A stretch of DNA of 64,000 bases from Mycoplasmopsis maculosa (GCF_900660665.1 NZ_LR215037.1:845263-909262); one strand, 5' to 3'. Positions 1 through 9,868 are shown, counted from the first letter of the stretch. Translations and numbers: made by a program. The notes: a model not told the origin generated them from the sequence alone.

Positions 1-832
1 TTCTGTAAAGTTTTGGATTATCACTTGTAGTATGAGGTCCTTGTCTTCATGTTAAAAATTCAACAATAACAGGCTTACTTTCATTTCTAGCATATTCAAT
101 TGCTTCTTTAATTGCAATATATGATGCTAATAAGTCATTACCATCAACTCTAATTCCTGCGCAACCAAAGGCATGAGCTTTAGCAGCAATTGTACTACTT
201 ACTGTTTCTTCTGAGTTAGGAGTGCTTATAGCTCATTGATTGTTATTTACGCAAAATACAGCTGGTCATTCTTGAACTGCTGCAAAGTTAATACCTTCAG
301 CAAATTCACCTTCTGTTGTTCCACCATTACCAATAAATGAAACAGCAACTCCACCAGTTTTTAAGTATTTTTGACTTAAAGCTATTCCAGCACATTGACT
401 AATTTGTGTACCAATAACAATGTTTGGAGGTAAAACATTAACATCTTTTGGAATATTATTTCCTCATTCTTGACCATTTCAATATAACATTAAATTGACC
501 ATAGGAACACCTAAACGCAACATAGCAGCATTTGATCTAAAAGCAGGAACAAATCAGTCTCTTTTTTCCATTGCCATACCAGTTGCAACTTGTAATGCTT
601 CTTCACCTAAGTTAGGTGGAAATGTAAGCATTCTACCTTGTCTTTGCAATTGAAGCATGTATGTATCTTGTTGTCTAGATAATACCATTCATTTATAAGC
701 ATCTAATAATTCTTCTTTTGATAAAGGAGACTTAAATTTGCTATCAATTAAATTCCCATCGATATCTAATATTCTTATAATATCTTCTGGTTTGTCCATT
801 ATTTTTTTTACATCAACATATTTGTATTTCAT
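1..832 (-). CDS. pdhA: Pyruvate dehydrogenase E1 component, alpha subunit (3' end outside window)
   Basis: First 277 codons of a thiamine-diphosphate E1 alpha subunit, which decarboxylates pyruvate and passes the acetyl group to the E2 lipoyl domain. The start ATG at 832-830 follows AAGGATG as ribosome binding site. Near residues 165-203 the ThDP-binding motif is readable: GNGGTTEGEFAEG followed about 20 residues later by NNNQWAIS. A downstream segment GIRVDGNDLLA also fits the family. In-frame TGA encodes Trp (for example in the NNNQWAIS block). The gene continues leftward beyond the window, where E1 beta and E2 genes would be expected. Function is confident from the family; nothing downstream is visible. 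Confidence 0.95.
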
Positions 833-901
833 AATGACATCCTTCTTAATATATTTGTAAATTTGATTAAAATAAAATTAGTCTAATAAAAGACTATATA
901 A

Positions 902-907
902 ATTATA
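902..907 (-). promoter_or_regulatory. Candidate -10 box for pdhA
   Basis: The minus strand reads TATAAT here, about 70 nt before the pdhA start. No good -35 is visible, as is common in mycoplasmas. A short AGTCT/AGACT hairpin (about 880-895) lies at the expected start of the transcript. The rest of the 833-1110 gap is AT-rich and shows nothing else I recognise. Confidence 0.35.
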
Positions 908-1110
908 TTATTATTAAAATATAAATTAGCAAAATTTGAAAAAGTTTAAAATTTATGCTATATTTTCCATATTTTTCATTTTTTTTATTTTTTTAATTTG
1001 AAAAACAAAAAAAATTACTTATATTACTATTATTTTTATTTTTTTACTAAAATAACTTTTTTATAGTATTTCTAGTAAAAATATTTATTTTATATGTTTT
1101 TTTCAATTCT

Positions 1111-1121
1111 TATAATATAAT
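1111..1121 (+). promoter_or_regulatory. Promoter of rpsF-ssb-rpsR (two overlapping -10 boxes)
   Basis: TATAAT occurs at 1111-1116 and again at 1116-1121. The transcript would start near 1125, giving a 5' leader of roughly 75-80 nt before rpsF. No clear -35 hexamer is present. Confidence 0.55.
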
Positions 1122-1124
1122 ATA

Positions 1125-1205
1125 TGTGAGTATTTTATATATAGATATTTTTATTGGGAATACTCCTTGACTATTTTAGTCCTGAAGTCCATAAGGAGAT
1201 AAGAA
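1125..1205 (+). promoter_or_regulatory. rpsF leader with hairpin masking the Shine-Dalgarno
   Basis: CTCCTT at 1163-1168 is fully complementary to the rpsF ribosome binding site AAGGAG at 1193-1198. Inside this stem a second hairpin, GACTA/TAGTC (1169-1173/1177-1181), stacks on top. A competing pair, GAGTATT (1128-1134) with AATACTC (1159-1165), overlaps the anti-SD strand and would free the RBS. In many bacteria the S6:S18 complex represses its own operon through an rpsF leader. This leader could be such an element, but I do not see the classical CCG-containing loop clearly, so the assignment is inference. Confidence 0.5.
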
Positions 1206-1640
1206 ATGAACAAATATGAAATTATGTTAATTCTTGACCCAGCTGCAGATGCTTTACAAGCAACTCAAATTGTTGAAACAGCATTTGGTAAAACAGCAGT
1301 TAAGAAAGCAGAAAAATTAGAATTATCTAATTTAGCATACCCAATCAATAAATCATTAAAAGCACAATACATGGTTTATTTAGTTGAAGGTGAAGCAAAC
1401 AAAGTTGCTGAATTTACAAGAAGAAGTAATATAGCTAAATTTATTTGAAGACAATTAGTAATTAATTTAGATTCAGAAAAAGGGTTTAATAAAGTTAAAA
1501 AAGTACACAAAAATGTATTAAGCAAAGAAGCAAGACAAGTAAAATCACAAGGTACTAAAAAATTAGTTGAAGGTATTGAAAAAGCATCTAAAACTAGAAC
1601 AGTTAAAAAAGAATCAACTAAAAAAGTTGATGCTGAATAG
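1206..1640 (+). CDS. rpsF: 30S ribosomal protein bS6
   Basis: A 144-residue protein beginning MNKYEIMLILDP, the usual opening of bS6, with the RRSNIAKFI-W segment typical of its second half (the TGA at 1446 is Trp). bS6 binds 16S rRNA in the platform together with bS18. The C-terminal 30 residues are lysine-rich, ending in VKKESTKKVDAE. It is the first gene of an rpsF-ssb-rpsR operon, the conserved Firmicute order. The RBS AAGGAG lies 8 nt before ATG and is sequestered by a leader stem. Confidence 0.97.
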
Positions 1641-1674
1641 TTTATATAATTAATCAATTAAAGGAGGCATTGAT

Positions 1675-2163
1675 ATGAATAAAGTTATATTAATTGGTAG
1701 AATAGCTAATGATATTAAATTAAATTATACTCAAAGTGGTACACCGTATATCAGAGCAACTATTGCTGTGAATAGAAGACAAACATCAAGAGAAAATCAA
1801 CAAACAGATTTTATTTCTTTGGTAGCTTGAAGAAATACTGCTAGTTTTATGAGTCAATATGTTAATAAGGGATCTTTAGTTTCTATAGAAGGCCAACTTA
1901 CTGTTTCTCAGTTTTCTTCAAAAGAAAACGGTCAAATAAATAGATCAACTGATGTAACAGTTGAAAATATTTCATTATTAGAACCTCGTTCTGTTATTGA
2001 AAAAAGACAAGGAAGTGTTCAAAATATTAATCCTCAAACAAATAATTTCTCAAATAATGTAAAGTTTAATCAAGATATGTCATATGATGAAAATAATTTT
2101 CAATTCGAACATGAAAATGAAAGTTCAAAACATGATCTTGGTTTTGACTTTGACAATGATTAA
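1675..2163 (+). CDS. ssb: Single-stranded DNA-binding protein
   Basis: A 162-residue SSB: MNKVILIGRIANDIKLNYT, the OB-fold strand FISLVAW (Trp by TGA) and LVSIEGQL are all recognisable. After about residue 110 comes an Asn/Gln-rich linker. The acidic tip DFDFDND-type end is where SSB normally recruits replication and repair partners. It is translated from AAGGAGG upstream of ATG 1675, 34 nt after rpsF. The placement between the genes for S6 and S18 is conserved and couples it to ribosomal protein synthesis. Confidence 0.97.
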
Positions 2164-2181
2164 TAAAATAAGGAGTTTCAA

Positions 2182-2469
2182 ATGATTTTTAAGAAAAAAA
2201 GAAATAACTTTAAGAAAAGATGCGAACTTTGTGAATTACATATTCAATATGTTGACTATAAAAATGTTGACTTTTTAAATAAATATATTACTGGTACAGG
2301 AACAATTAAACCTCATTTAGCAACAGGTACTTGTGCAAAAGATCAAAGAAAAATAGCTATGGCTATTAAAAGAGCACGTTACATGGCACTTATGCCTTAT
2401 TTAAAAGAAAGAGTACGTGTTTTAACACCAACTTCTAAAAAAGAAACAGTTAAAAAAGAAGAAAAATAA
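2182..2469 (+). CDS. rpsR: 30S ribosomal protein bS18, cysteine-containing form
   Basis: A 95-residue bS18, the binding partner of bS6 on the 30S platform. KKRCELCELHIQYVDYKNVDFL and TGTCAKDQRKIAMAIKRAR are diagnostic. It retains a CxxC pair near residues 14-17 and a third Cys in TGTC, the pattern of the zinc-binding (C+) paralogue rather than the Cys-free form of Bacillus. The tail is a lysine/glutamate-rich extension. RBS AAGGAG precedes the ATG; a terminator follows 17 nt after the stop. Confidence 0.96.
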   Translation: MIFKKKRNNFKKRCELCELHIQYVDYKNVDFLNKYITGTGTIKPHLATGTCAKDQRKIAMAIKRARYMALMPYLKERVRVLTPTSKKETVKKEEK

Positions 2470-2485
2470 TATTTAACTTAATTTT

Positions 2486-2514
2486 CATTGGATACAAAAA
2501 TCCAATGATTTTTT
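2486..2514 (+). terminator. Terminator of the rpsF operon
   Basis: Hairpin CATTGGAT/ATCCAATG (2486-2493/2500-2507) followed by a T run. Confidence 0.85.
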
Positions 2515-2520
2515 ATATTA

Positions 2521-2550
2521 AAAAGACAAGCTTAATAAACTTGTCTTTTT
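2521..2550 (-). terminator. Terminator downstream of deoD
   Basis: AAAAGACAAG/CTTGTCTTTT (2521-2530/2540-2549), a 10-bp stem with T runs on either strand. It can stop deoD transcription and back up the rpsR terminator. Confidence 0.8.
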
Positions 2551-2561
2551 ATCTAAAACAA

Positions 2562-3272
2562 CTATTTTATAGAATTAAGAGCAATTTCAAACATTGTTGA
2601 AAACTCTGATAATCTTTCATCGCTTGTCATATTTGCACCTGTTATTAAGTTTTCAGAAACACTTAATAATGCAGCCGCTTTTTTATTGCATCTTTTTGCA
2701 GTAGCAAATAATGCAAAACATTCATTATCAACAACTTGACAATTTGTTTTTTCTATAGTTTCTTCTAATGGTCTTAAACTATAGAAAACATCTGTTGAAT
2801 GACAAGCTACTTCTACTAAATTAACATTCATATTTTTAGCAGATTTTCTAAGCTCATCTAAAATTTCTTTAGATGGATAAGAATTATGTTCTTTTTCTCC
2901 GGTCATTAATTCAATAAATCCTAATCCATCTGCATATGCTCTATTAACTAAAACTGGTTGTTTTGCATCTAATTCTTCTATATATGAACCAGTAGAACCT
3001 ACTCTTATAATTGTATCAACATCATAAAAACTAAATAATTCGTAAGCATAGATACCCATTGAAGCAGCACCCATACCGCTAGCTCCAATTGTAACTTCTT
3101 TGCCTTTGTATGTTCCTGTAAAAAAATACATATTTCTAACAGAAGAAACAAGTTTAGGATTTTCTAAAAAATTTTTAGCCATATATTCAGCTCTTAAAGG
3201 ATCGCCTGGCATTAAAACAATTTTAGCTATTTCGCCTTTTTTACAACTTATATGAGGTGTTGGAATTGACAT
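2562..3272 (-). CDS. deoD: Purine-nucleoside phosphorylase, DeoD type
   Basis: A 236-residue enzyme that phosphorolytically splits purine (deoxy)nucleosides to base and (deoxy)ribose 1-phosphate, a salvage step on which mollicutes depend. The NP-1 family motifs are present: MSIPTPHI at the start, LMPGDPLRAEY (phosphate site), GASGMGAASMGIYAYEL, RVGSTGSY, and a C-terminal LITGANMTSDERL. Length equals that of bacterial hexameric DeoD. GGAG-like AAGGAG precedes the ATG at 3272. It stands between converging rpsR and the Sua5 gene, with 46 nt to the latter. Confidence 0.95.
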   Translation of the reverse strand: MSIPTPHISCKKGEIAKIVLMPGDPLRAEYMAKNFLENPKLVSSVRNMYFFTGTYKGKEVTIGASGMGAASMGIYAYELFSFYDVDTIIRVGSTGSYIEELDAKQPVLVNRAYADGLGFIELMTGEKEHNSYPSKEILDELRKSAKNMNVNLVEVACHSTDVFYSLRPLEETIEKTNCQVVDNECFALFATAKRCNKKAAALLSVSENLITGANMTSDERLSEFSTMFEIALNSIK

Positions 3273-3318
3273 TTTATCTCCTTTATAATTAAAATTACTT
3301 TAATAATTAAATTATAAA

Positions 3319-3774
3319 TTATCTTATTCACTCTTTTGTATCTAAATTATAAATTTTGCTTGGATTATTATTTGGCTTGCCAAAGTTATATATATTTTTA
3401 ATAGCTGGAAAAACTTTTTTAGCTTCTGAAATTTCAATTGGCTTTTTACCTGAAATATTTGCACTAGTAACATACATAGGACCGTTTTTTAATAAAAATT
3501 TTATTAATCGTTTTTGGTTAGGCATTCTAAAACCTTGATTATTTATAATTATAGAATATGCTCCAGGTCAATATTTATTAGCAAATTCGGTTGCTTCTTC
3601 ATTTCATTCATTAAATGATTTTGCTTGTTCAATTGAACCTACTAAAATCATAATTTTTTTACTAATATCCCTTTTTTTAAGGTGATACAAGCATTTTAAA
3701 GTATTATCGTTTATTGGACCGCCAATACCATTAACAGTATCTGTTGTTGTTATAAAAATATCATCAAAATTCAT
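3319..3774 (-). CDS. Short Sua5/TsaC-family threonylcarbamoyl-AMP synthase
   Basis: A 151-residue YrdC-domain protein. These make threonylcarbamoyl-AMP from threonine, bicarbonate and ATP for the t6A37 tRNA modification. TTTDTVNGIGG near residue 10 corresponds to the family TDTVYGLG, LYHLKKRDISKK to the KxR(P) motif, YWPGAYSII to the PGP(Y/F)T region, and YVTSANISGKKP to the S-A-N-x-SG motif. It lacks the C-terminal Sua5 domain, so it resembles TsaC but is shorter than E. coli TsaC (190). Three internal TGA codons are read as Trp, including one four codons before the TAA stop. It diverges from gdpP. Confidence 0.85.
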
Positions 3775-3815
3775 TTGACCTTCTTTTTTAAAGTTAAATA
3801 TATAATATTTTATAT

Positions 3816-3821
3816 TATAAT
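3816..3821 (+). promoter_or_regulatory. -10 box of gdpP, placing ATG at or near the transcript start
   Basis: TATAAT ends 10 nt before the A of the gdpP ATG, with no Shine-Dalgarno between them. The mRNA would be leaderless or nearly so. Confidence 0.5.
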
Positions 3822-3830
3822 TTAACTATT

Positions 3831-5816
3831 ATGAAATTCAATAAAAAAATCTTTTTATACATATTATTTTCATCATTGACCTTTTTATTAATTTTAGGGT
3901 CTATTTTATCATTTGTATTTCTTTCGGAAACAAAGTATTGAGTATTAACAATTATTGGTATAACTTTTAGTGTTTTAATTTTAGGAATAATTGGTATATT
4001 AATATCTTATAAGTATGCTTATAAAAATACAATTGTAAAAAAATCTTTTAATCATTTTGTTGATGAAGTTATAAGTCATAATTCACTAGGTGTTATTATT
4101 TATGATAATGATTATAAGATTTTATGAGTTTCAACTTTTATTAACAATCATTTTGGAAAAAAATGAATTGGTTCTTCTTTAATTGATTTTTTTAATAAAT
4201 ATAATATTGATTTCAAACCAACTACTAACAAAATTCAATTTAATAATAATGATATATACTATGATGCAAATATTTGAACTATTCAAAATTGCCTAACAAT
4301 AAGAGATATTTCTATACAAAAAAATATTGAAGATATTTATGATGCTGAATTAAGTGTTATAGGTGAAATAGAGTTTGATAATTATCAACTATATCAATCT
4401 ATTCTTTCTGAAGAAGATATTTATAAAATAAATAAAGTTTTTATAAATATTCTCGATTCATTAGTGCAAAAATATAATTTAATATATAGGCAATATACAA
4501 ATGGAAAATTTTTTGTTTTTACAAATAAAGAATCATTAAAAAAGATGGAAGAAACAAACTTTAGTTTTTTAAAACCTCTTCATAAAGCATTGGAGCAATC
4601 TAAACAAAGTAACATAATTATTTCCGTTTCTGCAGGATTTGCTACTGGATATAGGAAATTATGGGAAAAAATGGAGAATGCAAAGAGTGCGTTATTACAA
4701 GCTCAAAGTAGAGGTGGAGATCAAGTTGTAATTGTTTCAAATACAAGCAAGCCTATGTACTATGGATCATCAAGTGAAATACTACATGACATAAGTAGAA
4801 CAAAAATAAAATCAATTACTCATAGCATTGAATCAAGGCTTAAAGATCCAAAAATAACAAAAGTTATTTGTTATGGTCATACAAATGCTGATTTGGATGC
4901 TGTTGGTGCATCTTTAGGTATAGTTGCTATAGCTAAAACATATGGAAAAGAAGCATATATTTGTTCAACAACGCAAGACGATACTACTAAAAAATCTATA
5001 AAACAACTATTTTCGAATGCAGATGATTTATTTATAAAACCTCAACAAGCAAATAAATTAACTGATGAAAACACATTAGTATTTTTATTAGATATAGCAG
5101 ATTTTAGAAGAACAGATAATCCAGAATGTATTTCGAATGCTAGAACTAACAATATTTTTATAATTGATCACCATAGATTATCAACAAATGTTGATTTTTC
5201 TCCAAAATTAAATAGATACATTGATTCATCAACTTCTAGTGCTAGTGAAATAGTAACTGAAATTATAATGTTTGCTAATCAAAAAGTAGATTTAAATATT
5301 CAAACAGCTCAAATGCTTTTAAATGGAATTTATTTAGATACTCTTCAATTTACTAAACATGTAAATTCTAGAACTTTTCAAGCAGCTAGTTGATTAGAAG
5401 AAAAAGGTGCTAATTCTTCATTGAGTAGTGAAGCATTAAAAATTGACAAAGAAACACAAGAGAAAGTTGATGAATTACTTAAAAATATGTATGAAGTTAA
5501 AGAAGGTTATTTCTTAGCTTCAAAAGATATATCTCTTTCTAATGATGTTATTAGTGTTGCAGCTGAACAAATTTTAAGGATAAGTGGTAGAAAAGCTGCA
5601 TTTGTTGTAGCAAAATTAGAAAATACAAATACCTATAAATTGAGTGCAAGGGGTATAAACGTAAATGTTCAATTAATTGCAGAAGAAGTTGGTGGAGGTG
5701 GTCACTATAGTACTTCTGCAGCAACATCAAGTGAAAGTTTTGATGTTTTTAAAGATAATATAATACAAGCGATTGTGAGTGCAAAAGATGAAAGTAATAT
5801 TAATAAAAGATTCTAA
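3831..5816 (+). CDS. gdpP: Cyclic di-AMP phosphodiesterase, GdpP type
   Basis: A 661-residue membrane-bound enzyme that hydrolyses c-di-AMP to pApA. Two hydrophobic helices (about residues 7-60) are followed by a PAS-like region, a degenerate GGDEF domain (about 170-300), a DHH domain and DHHA1. Catalytic motifs are intact: GHTNADLDAVGASLG near 346, LLDIADFRRTDNPE near 420, IIDHHR near 443, and GGGGHYSTSAA near 620. Eight or so TGA codons are read as Trp. No RBS precedes the ATG and a -10 box sits 10 nt upstream, suggesting a leaderless mRNA. The 3' end overlaps rplI by 29 nt, as in Bacillus (yybT-rplI-dnaC). Confidence 0.95.
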
Positions 5817-6243
5817 AGATGGAAAAGCTAATACAATTATTGAAGTAGCTAATGGCTATGGCACAAATTTTTTAATTGCAAAAGGTCTAGCAGTTCCATA
5901 TAATGAGAAAACCAAAAAAGATTTAGAAAAAAGATTAAAAGATTTAACTAATACTGAAATGGAAAATAGACATGAGGCATTAGAGTTAAAGGATAAAATT
6001 GAAAAAGAAAAGTTAATTTATAATTTAACAGCTCATGTAGACAATAATTCAAATTTAATTCTACACGGAACTGTATCAACAAAAGATATAGTTAAGGAAC
6101 TACAAAAAAAAGGTTATAAATTAGATAAATATGCCATTCAAAAAGTTCATTTAGTTCAAAAAGGTGAACATATTGTAGATGTTATTATTTATAAAGATAT
6201 TGTTGCAAAATTAAATGTCACACTTAATGTAACTATTAAATAA
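5788..6243 (+). CDS. rplI: 50S ribosomal protein bL9
   Basis: A 151-residue bL9 starting MKVILIKDSKDGKANTIIEV, with the N-terminal RNA-binding domain (GYGTNFLIAKGLAVPY), the long connecting helix rich in Lys/Glu, and the C-terminal domain. ATG 5788 is chosen because the family begins MKVIL; a GTG three codons earlier is possible but would add MQK. It overlaps the end of gdpP by 29 nt in another frame, so translation is probably coupled. dnaB follows after 12 nt, the conserved gdpP-rplI-dnaB order. Confidence 0.95.
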   Translation: MKVILIKDSKDGKANTIIEVANGYGTNFLIAKGLAVPYNEKTKKDLEKRLKDLTNTEMENRHEALELKDKIEKEKLIYNLTAHVDNNSNLILHGTVSTKDIVKELQKKGYKLDKYAIQKVHLVQKGEHIVDVIIYKDIVAKLNVTLNVTIK

Positions 6244-6255
6244 TTTGAGGTAAAT

Positions 6256-7653
6256 ATGGATAGTAAAGTTAATTTTTCTAATAAAGAAATGGAAATATCT
6301 ATATTAGGCCTTGTTTATATAAAAAATAGTAATGCTCAAAAAATTATTCCTTACTTAACTAAGGAAGATTTTTCTTCAACTGAAAATGCTAGTTTTTTTG
6401 AAATAATAAAAGAGCTTTTTGAGAAGAATATAACAATAAATAGGGAACAAGTGTTAAATTTAGCAATTAGAAAAAAACTAAATTTTATTAATTATGATTA
6501 TTTAGCAAATCTAGAATTAAATGCTGGATTATCATCTAATATAACTTTTTATTTACAAGAATTAGAAAAATTAACTAAATTAAGAGAGATATCACAAAAG
6601 ATTAATAAAATTCAACACACTTTAAATACAAACATTAATGTAAATGATAAAGAAATAATAAGTGAATTACATAATTTATTATTAAATATTGAAGTAAACA
6701 AAAGTGATTCAGATTTTTTAACCTCTTCACAAGCGTCTGATGAGTTTATAGAAGATTTAAAAATAAGAAGAAATTTAGGCAAAGAAGGGGTTACAGGTGT
6801 AGCTTCTGGTTATAAAGAAATAGACGAATCAACACAAGGTTTTCAAGGTGGCGAACTTATTATTTTAGCTGCACGTCCTGCGATGGGAAAAACAGCTTTT
6901 GCCCTAAATATAGCCAATAATGCAGCGTTAAGCGGCAAAAGAGTTGTATTTTTTACATTGGAAATGCCTGCAAAACAATTAATGGGAAGATTATACGGGA
7001 TAAATTCAGAAATAGATATGGCTAAGTTTAAAAAACCAAGAGAATTAAACGAAGCAGAATTGTTTAAAATTATGTCTGTTAGAGAAACTATAATCAATAA
7101 ATTAGATTTATTTATAGATGAATCTGCTAAAACTGATTTATCTACATTACTATGAAAATGTCGCAGGTTACATAAAATAAAACCTATTGATTTAATTATT
7201 ATCGATTATTTACAATTATTAGCAGTTGATGCAACTAAACCTTCAAGAGATAGACAAGTTGAAGTTTCTACAATAAGTAGAAATTTAAAAACTTTAGCAC
7301 TTGAATTAAAAATTCCAATTATTTCTTTAAGTCAGTTATCACGTGAAGTAGAAAAACGTGAGGATAAAAAACCTCTTTTATCTGATTTAAGGGAATCTGG
7401 AACAATTGAACAAGATGCTGATATGGTTATGTTTTTGTTTAGAAAAAACTATTATCAAAAAAAATCACAAGAAGAAATTCAAAAAGAAAAAGAACAATTT
7501 GGTGATTTAGGTGAATTTACAGACGTTATTATGGCTAAGCATAGAAACGGTCCTACAGGCATTTATAAGTTGTTATTTAAAATGAATTGCGGAAAGTTTG
7601 AAGATATATATCATTTATATGATAAAACCCTTACAGAAGGGATGGACGATTAA
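6256..7653 (+). CDS. dnaB: Replicative DNA helicase DnaB
   Basis: A 465-residue DnaB (DnaC of Bacillus), the hexameric 5'-3' helicase at the fork. The N-terminal domain (1-110) is followed by a linker and the RecA-like domain: Walker [17 protein letters not shown] near residue 210, [15 protein letters not shown] (motif H1a), Walker [10 protein letters not shown] near 315, [15 protein letters not shown] and [18 protein letters not shown] near the C-terminus. Motif spacing is normal. GAGG precedes the ATG. A membrane protein gene follows after 2 nt. Confidence 0.96.
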
Positions 7654-7655
7654 TA

Positions 7656-8939
7656 ATGAATACACAAATAATTGTAGAAATTATTTTATTTATTGTTCTT
7701 CTTATGTTACTTATTTTAAGTGGAATATTTAGTGCCAGTGAAACTGCGTATACGTCTTTAAATAAGGGAAAAATAGAAACTATGGTTGAACAAAAACAAT
7801 TTGGTGCAAAAATTATAAAAAAACAATATGAATTTTTCAATCAAACATTAAGTACTATTTTAATTTGTAATAATATTGTAAATATCGCTTCTTCTTCGCT
7901 TGTTAGTTATTTATTGAGCAAATGAATTTTAACTGGCGAAAATAACCATTTAGTAATTTTAATTTCAACTGCTATTATGACTCCTATAATTGTTTTGTTT
8001 GGTGAAATATTACCAAAATTAATAGCGAAGAAACATCCTGAAAAAACTGCTAAAACATTTTGTTATTTACTACAAGCTTTATATTATATTTTTTGACCAT
8101 TTACTTTTCCTATAAGTAAATTTGGTAAAAAAATTCTTATTACTAATACTGAAAAAGATGTTAAAAATTTAATTGATGTTGCACAAAATGAAGGAGTTTT
8201 GGAAGCTAATGAAAGTTTAATGGCTCAAAATGCTTTAGATTTAGATAGCACAAAAGTTAATAAACATTTTATAAGAATAAAAGATGTATATACAATAGAT
8301 TCAAGCGCTAGTGTTTTAGATGCATTAGAAATATTTAAAGAAACTAATTATAGTAGGTTACCTGTTTTAAAAGATAATAAATTAATTGGTATAGTACATT
8401 TAAAAGATATTTTTTACTTAAAAAAAGGAAAAGTTATAAATTATTTTAAACCTGTTCCTTATACTTCAGTTAATCAAACTTTAAGTTCTGCTTTAGAAAA
8501 AATGAGATTGCAAAAATCGCAAATGGCATTTGTTACTAAAACAACATCAAACTCAGAAGTAATTGGAATAATAACAATGGAAGATATTTTAGAAGAGTTG
8601 GTTGGTGAAATATATGACGAGTTTGATCAAGAAGAATGAGAAGACTTTTTTGAAATAAGTCTTGAACTATTTCATGTTTCCGGTTCAGTTAAAATGAAAG
8701 AAATTTTTAAAAGATTAGAAATAGATTTAGGAATTGAAGAAAGTGAAGCTGAATTAACTTTAAAAGAATTTTTAAGCCAAAAAATAAGTCATAGTTTAAG
8801 AAAAAATTCAAGATTTTCGCAAAATGATGTAAATTTTAGAATTTTATGAATAAATGATAAAACAAAAGAAATAAAAGTAGAAATTGAATTAGGTAAAGAT
8901 ATTGATAGAATTGAAACTAAAGAATTAAATATAAAATAG
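7656..8939 (+). CDS. CNNM/CorC-type transporter-associated membrane protein (hemolysin C-like)
   Basis: A 427-residue protein with the usual order of this family: DUF21/CNNM transmembrane domain (first hydrophobic helix about residues 5-27 with SGIFSASETAYTSL, further helices up to about 160), two CBS domains (about 205-330, with YSRLPVLKDNKLIGIVHLKDI and EVIGIITMEDILEELVGEIYDE) and a C-terminal CorC_HlyC domain (about 335-425). Family members bind adenine nucleotide in the CBS pair and have been linked to magnesium or cobalt efflux; the exact substrate here is unknown. It lies 2 nt after dnaB and seems cotranscribed. Confidence 0.85.
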
Positions 8940-9068
8940 TTTTAATTATATTAATATTTTTTTATTTTGCTTTTTTAAAATATTTGATATATTTATATTG
9001 GTCAATTTGTCCATATTTAAAATAAATAAAAAAAATATTATTTTTATTTCTTAATTATAAAAATAATA

Positions 9069-9074
9069 TATAAT
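9069..9074 (+). promoter_or_regulatory. -10 box of the first tRNA cluster
   Basis: TATAAT 10 nt before the first tRNA nucleotide. No -35 seen. The preceding 8940-9068 gap is AT-rich without other recognisable features. Confidence 0.6.
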
Positions 9075-9084
9075 ACTACTATAT

Positions 9085-9159
9085 GCCGATTTAGCTCAGC
9101 GGTAGAGCAGCTGGCTGTTAACCAGTTGGTCACAAGTTCAATCCTTGTAATCGGCGCCA
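9085..9159 (+). tRNA. tRNA-Asn (GTT)
   Basis: Cloverleaf with GCCGATT/AATCGGC acceptor, anticodon loop CTGTTAA, encoded CCA. Confidence 0.95.
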
Positions 9160-9164
9160 TATAT

Positions 9165-9240
9165 GGTCTGTTGGTGAAGCGGTTAACACACATGGTTTTC
9201 ATCCATGCATACACGGGTTCGATCCCCGTACAGACTACCA
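9165..9240 (+). tRNA. tRNA-Glu (TTC)
   Basis: GGTCTGT/ACAGACT acceptor, anticodon loop TTTTCAT, encoded CCA. Confidence 0.95.
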
Positions 9241-9245
9241 TTTTT

Positions 9246-9321
9246 GGAGAATTAGCTCAGTTGGGAGAGCATCGCCCTTACAAGGCGGAGGTCATGGGTT
9301 CAAGCCCCTTATTCTCCACCA
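9246..9321 (+). tRNA. tRNA-Val (TAC)
   Basis: GGAGAAT/ATTCTCC acceptor, anticodon loop CTTACAA, encoded CCA. Only 1 nt separates it from the next tRNA. Confidence 0.95.
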
Positions 9322-9322
9322 T

Positions 9323-9398
<76 letters not shown>

Positions 9399-9420
9399 TT
9401 TTTTTATTTTTTAAATGTTT

Positions 9421-9505
9421 GCGCGAGTGGTGAAATTGGCAGACACGCTAGATTTAGGCTCTAGTGCTTTACAGCATGAGGGTTCAAGTCCCTCCCCGCG
9501 CACCA
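9421..9505 (+). tRNA. tRNA-Leu (TAG)
   Basis: 85-nt class II tRNA with a long variable arm. Acceptor GCGCGAG/CCCGCGC (one A-C mismatch), anticodon loop TTTAGGC, encoded CCA. Confidence 0.93.
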
Positions 9506-9512
9506 TGTTTTG

Positions 9513-9535
9513 ATTCCTTAAATGGAATTTTTTTT
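9513..9535 (+). terminator. Terminator of the first tRNA cluster
   Basis: ATTCC/GGAAT stem (9513-9517/9524-9528) and T run, 7 nt after tRNA-Leu. It also overlaps the stop of the opposing small gene. Confidence 0.7.
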
Positions 9536-9773
9536 ATTCAATTTTTAATATTTCCTTCATTTTATTTAAAAAATCTTTTTTTAACTTATACTCTTTATTT
9601 TTAATAATTTTATTTTTGCCTTCAATTAAAAATTGACATACTTGATTTTCTTTAAAATCAGATACATTTAAAAATAATTTATTATTAAAAAAATCAATAC
9701 TATCTATTTTATAGTTGTATTTGTATAATTCATTGCATATAACATCTATATTAAAATTTTCGTTCATACTCAT
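9534..9773 (-). CDS. Small hypothetical protein divergent from ruvA
   Basis: A 79-residue reading frame, not recognised. It is rich in Asn, Lys and Ile, with no membrane segment or signal peptide. The start is uncertain: ATG at 9773 (MSMNEN) or 9767 have no Shine-Dalgarno, and a TTG at 9794 extends the frame by seven codons. It shares an intergenic region with ruvA that contains a nested inverted repeat. Coding is plausible from its length without stops and its position between a terminator and a promoter region, but it could be spurious. Confidence 0.45.
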   Translation of the reverse strand: MSMNENFNIDVICNELYKYNYKIDSIDFFNNKLFLNVSDFKENQVCQFLIEGKNKIIKNKEYKLKKDFLNKMKEILKIE

Positions 9774-9797
9774 TTTTTTATTATTGTTAATCAAGTA

Positions 9798-9868
9798 AAA
9801 TTACCAAAAAATGGAATTAGTTAGACTTTTTATAAAAAAGTTTCAAAAATTATATTTTTTGGTAATTT
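9798..9868. repeat. Nested inverted repeat between the small gene and ruvA
   Basis: Perfect 15-bp arms AAATTACCAAAAAAT (9798-9812) and its complement ATTTTTTGGTAATTT (9854-9868). Within the 41-nt interior lies another palindrome, ACTTTTT-ATA-AAAAAGT (about 9825-9841). It fills the divergent promoter region of ruvAB. It could be an operator for an unknown regulator or a transcript hairpin; no T run suited to termination follows the outer stem. Confidence 0.75.

Noticed and set aside
3356..3538. Plus-strand frame opposite the Sua5/TsaC gene
   Set aside because: Shadow of the minus-strand gene, whose family motifs are clear; the same applies to other opposite-strand frames in this window.
5779..5787. 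GTG start for rplI three codons upstream
   Set aside because: The bL9 family begins MKVIL, which is at ATG 5788.
6256..7653. Apparent break of dnaB and many other genes into pieces at TGA
   Set aside because: TGA is Trp here. Frames continue in register across TGA with family sequence on both sides, so these are single intact genes.
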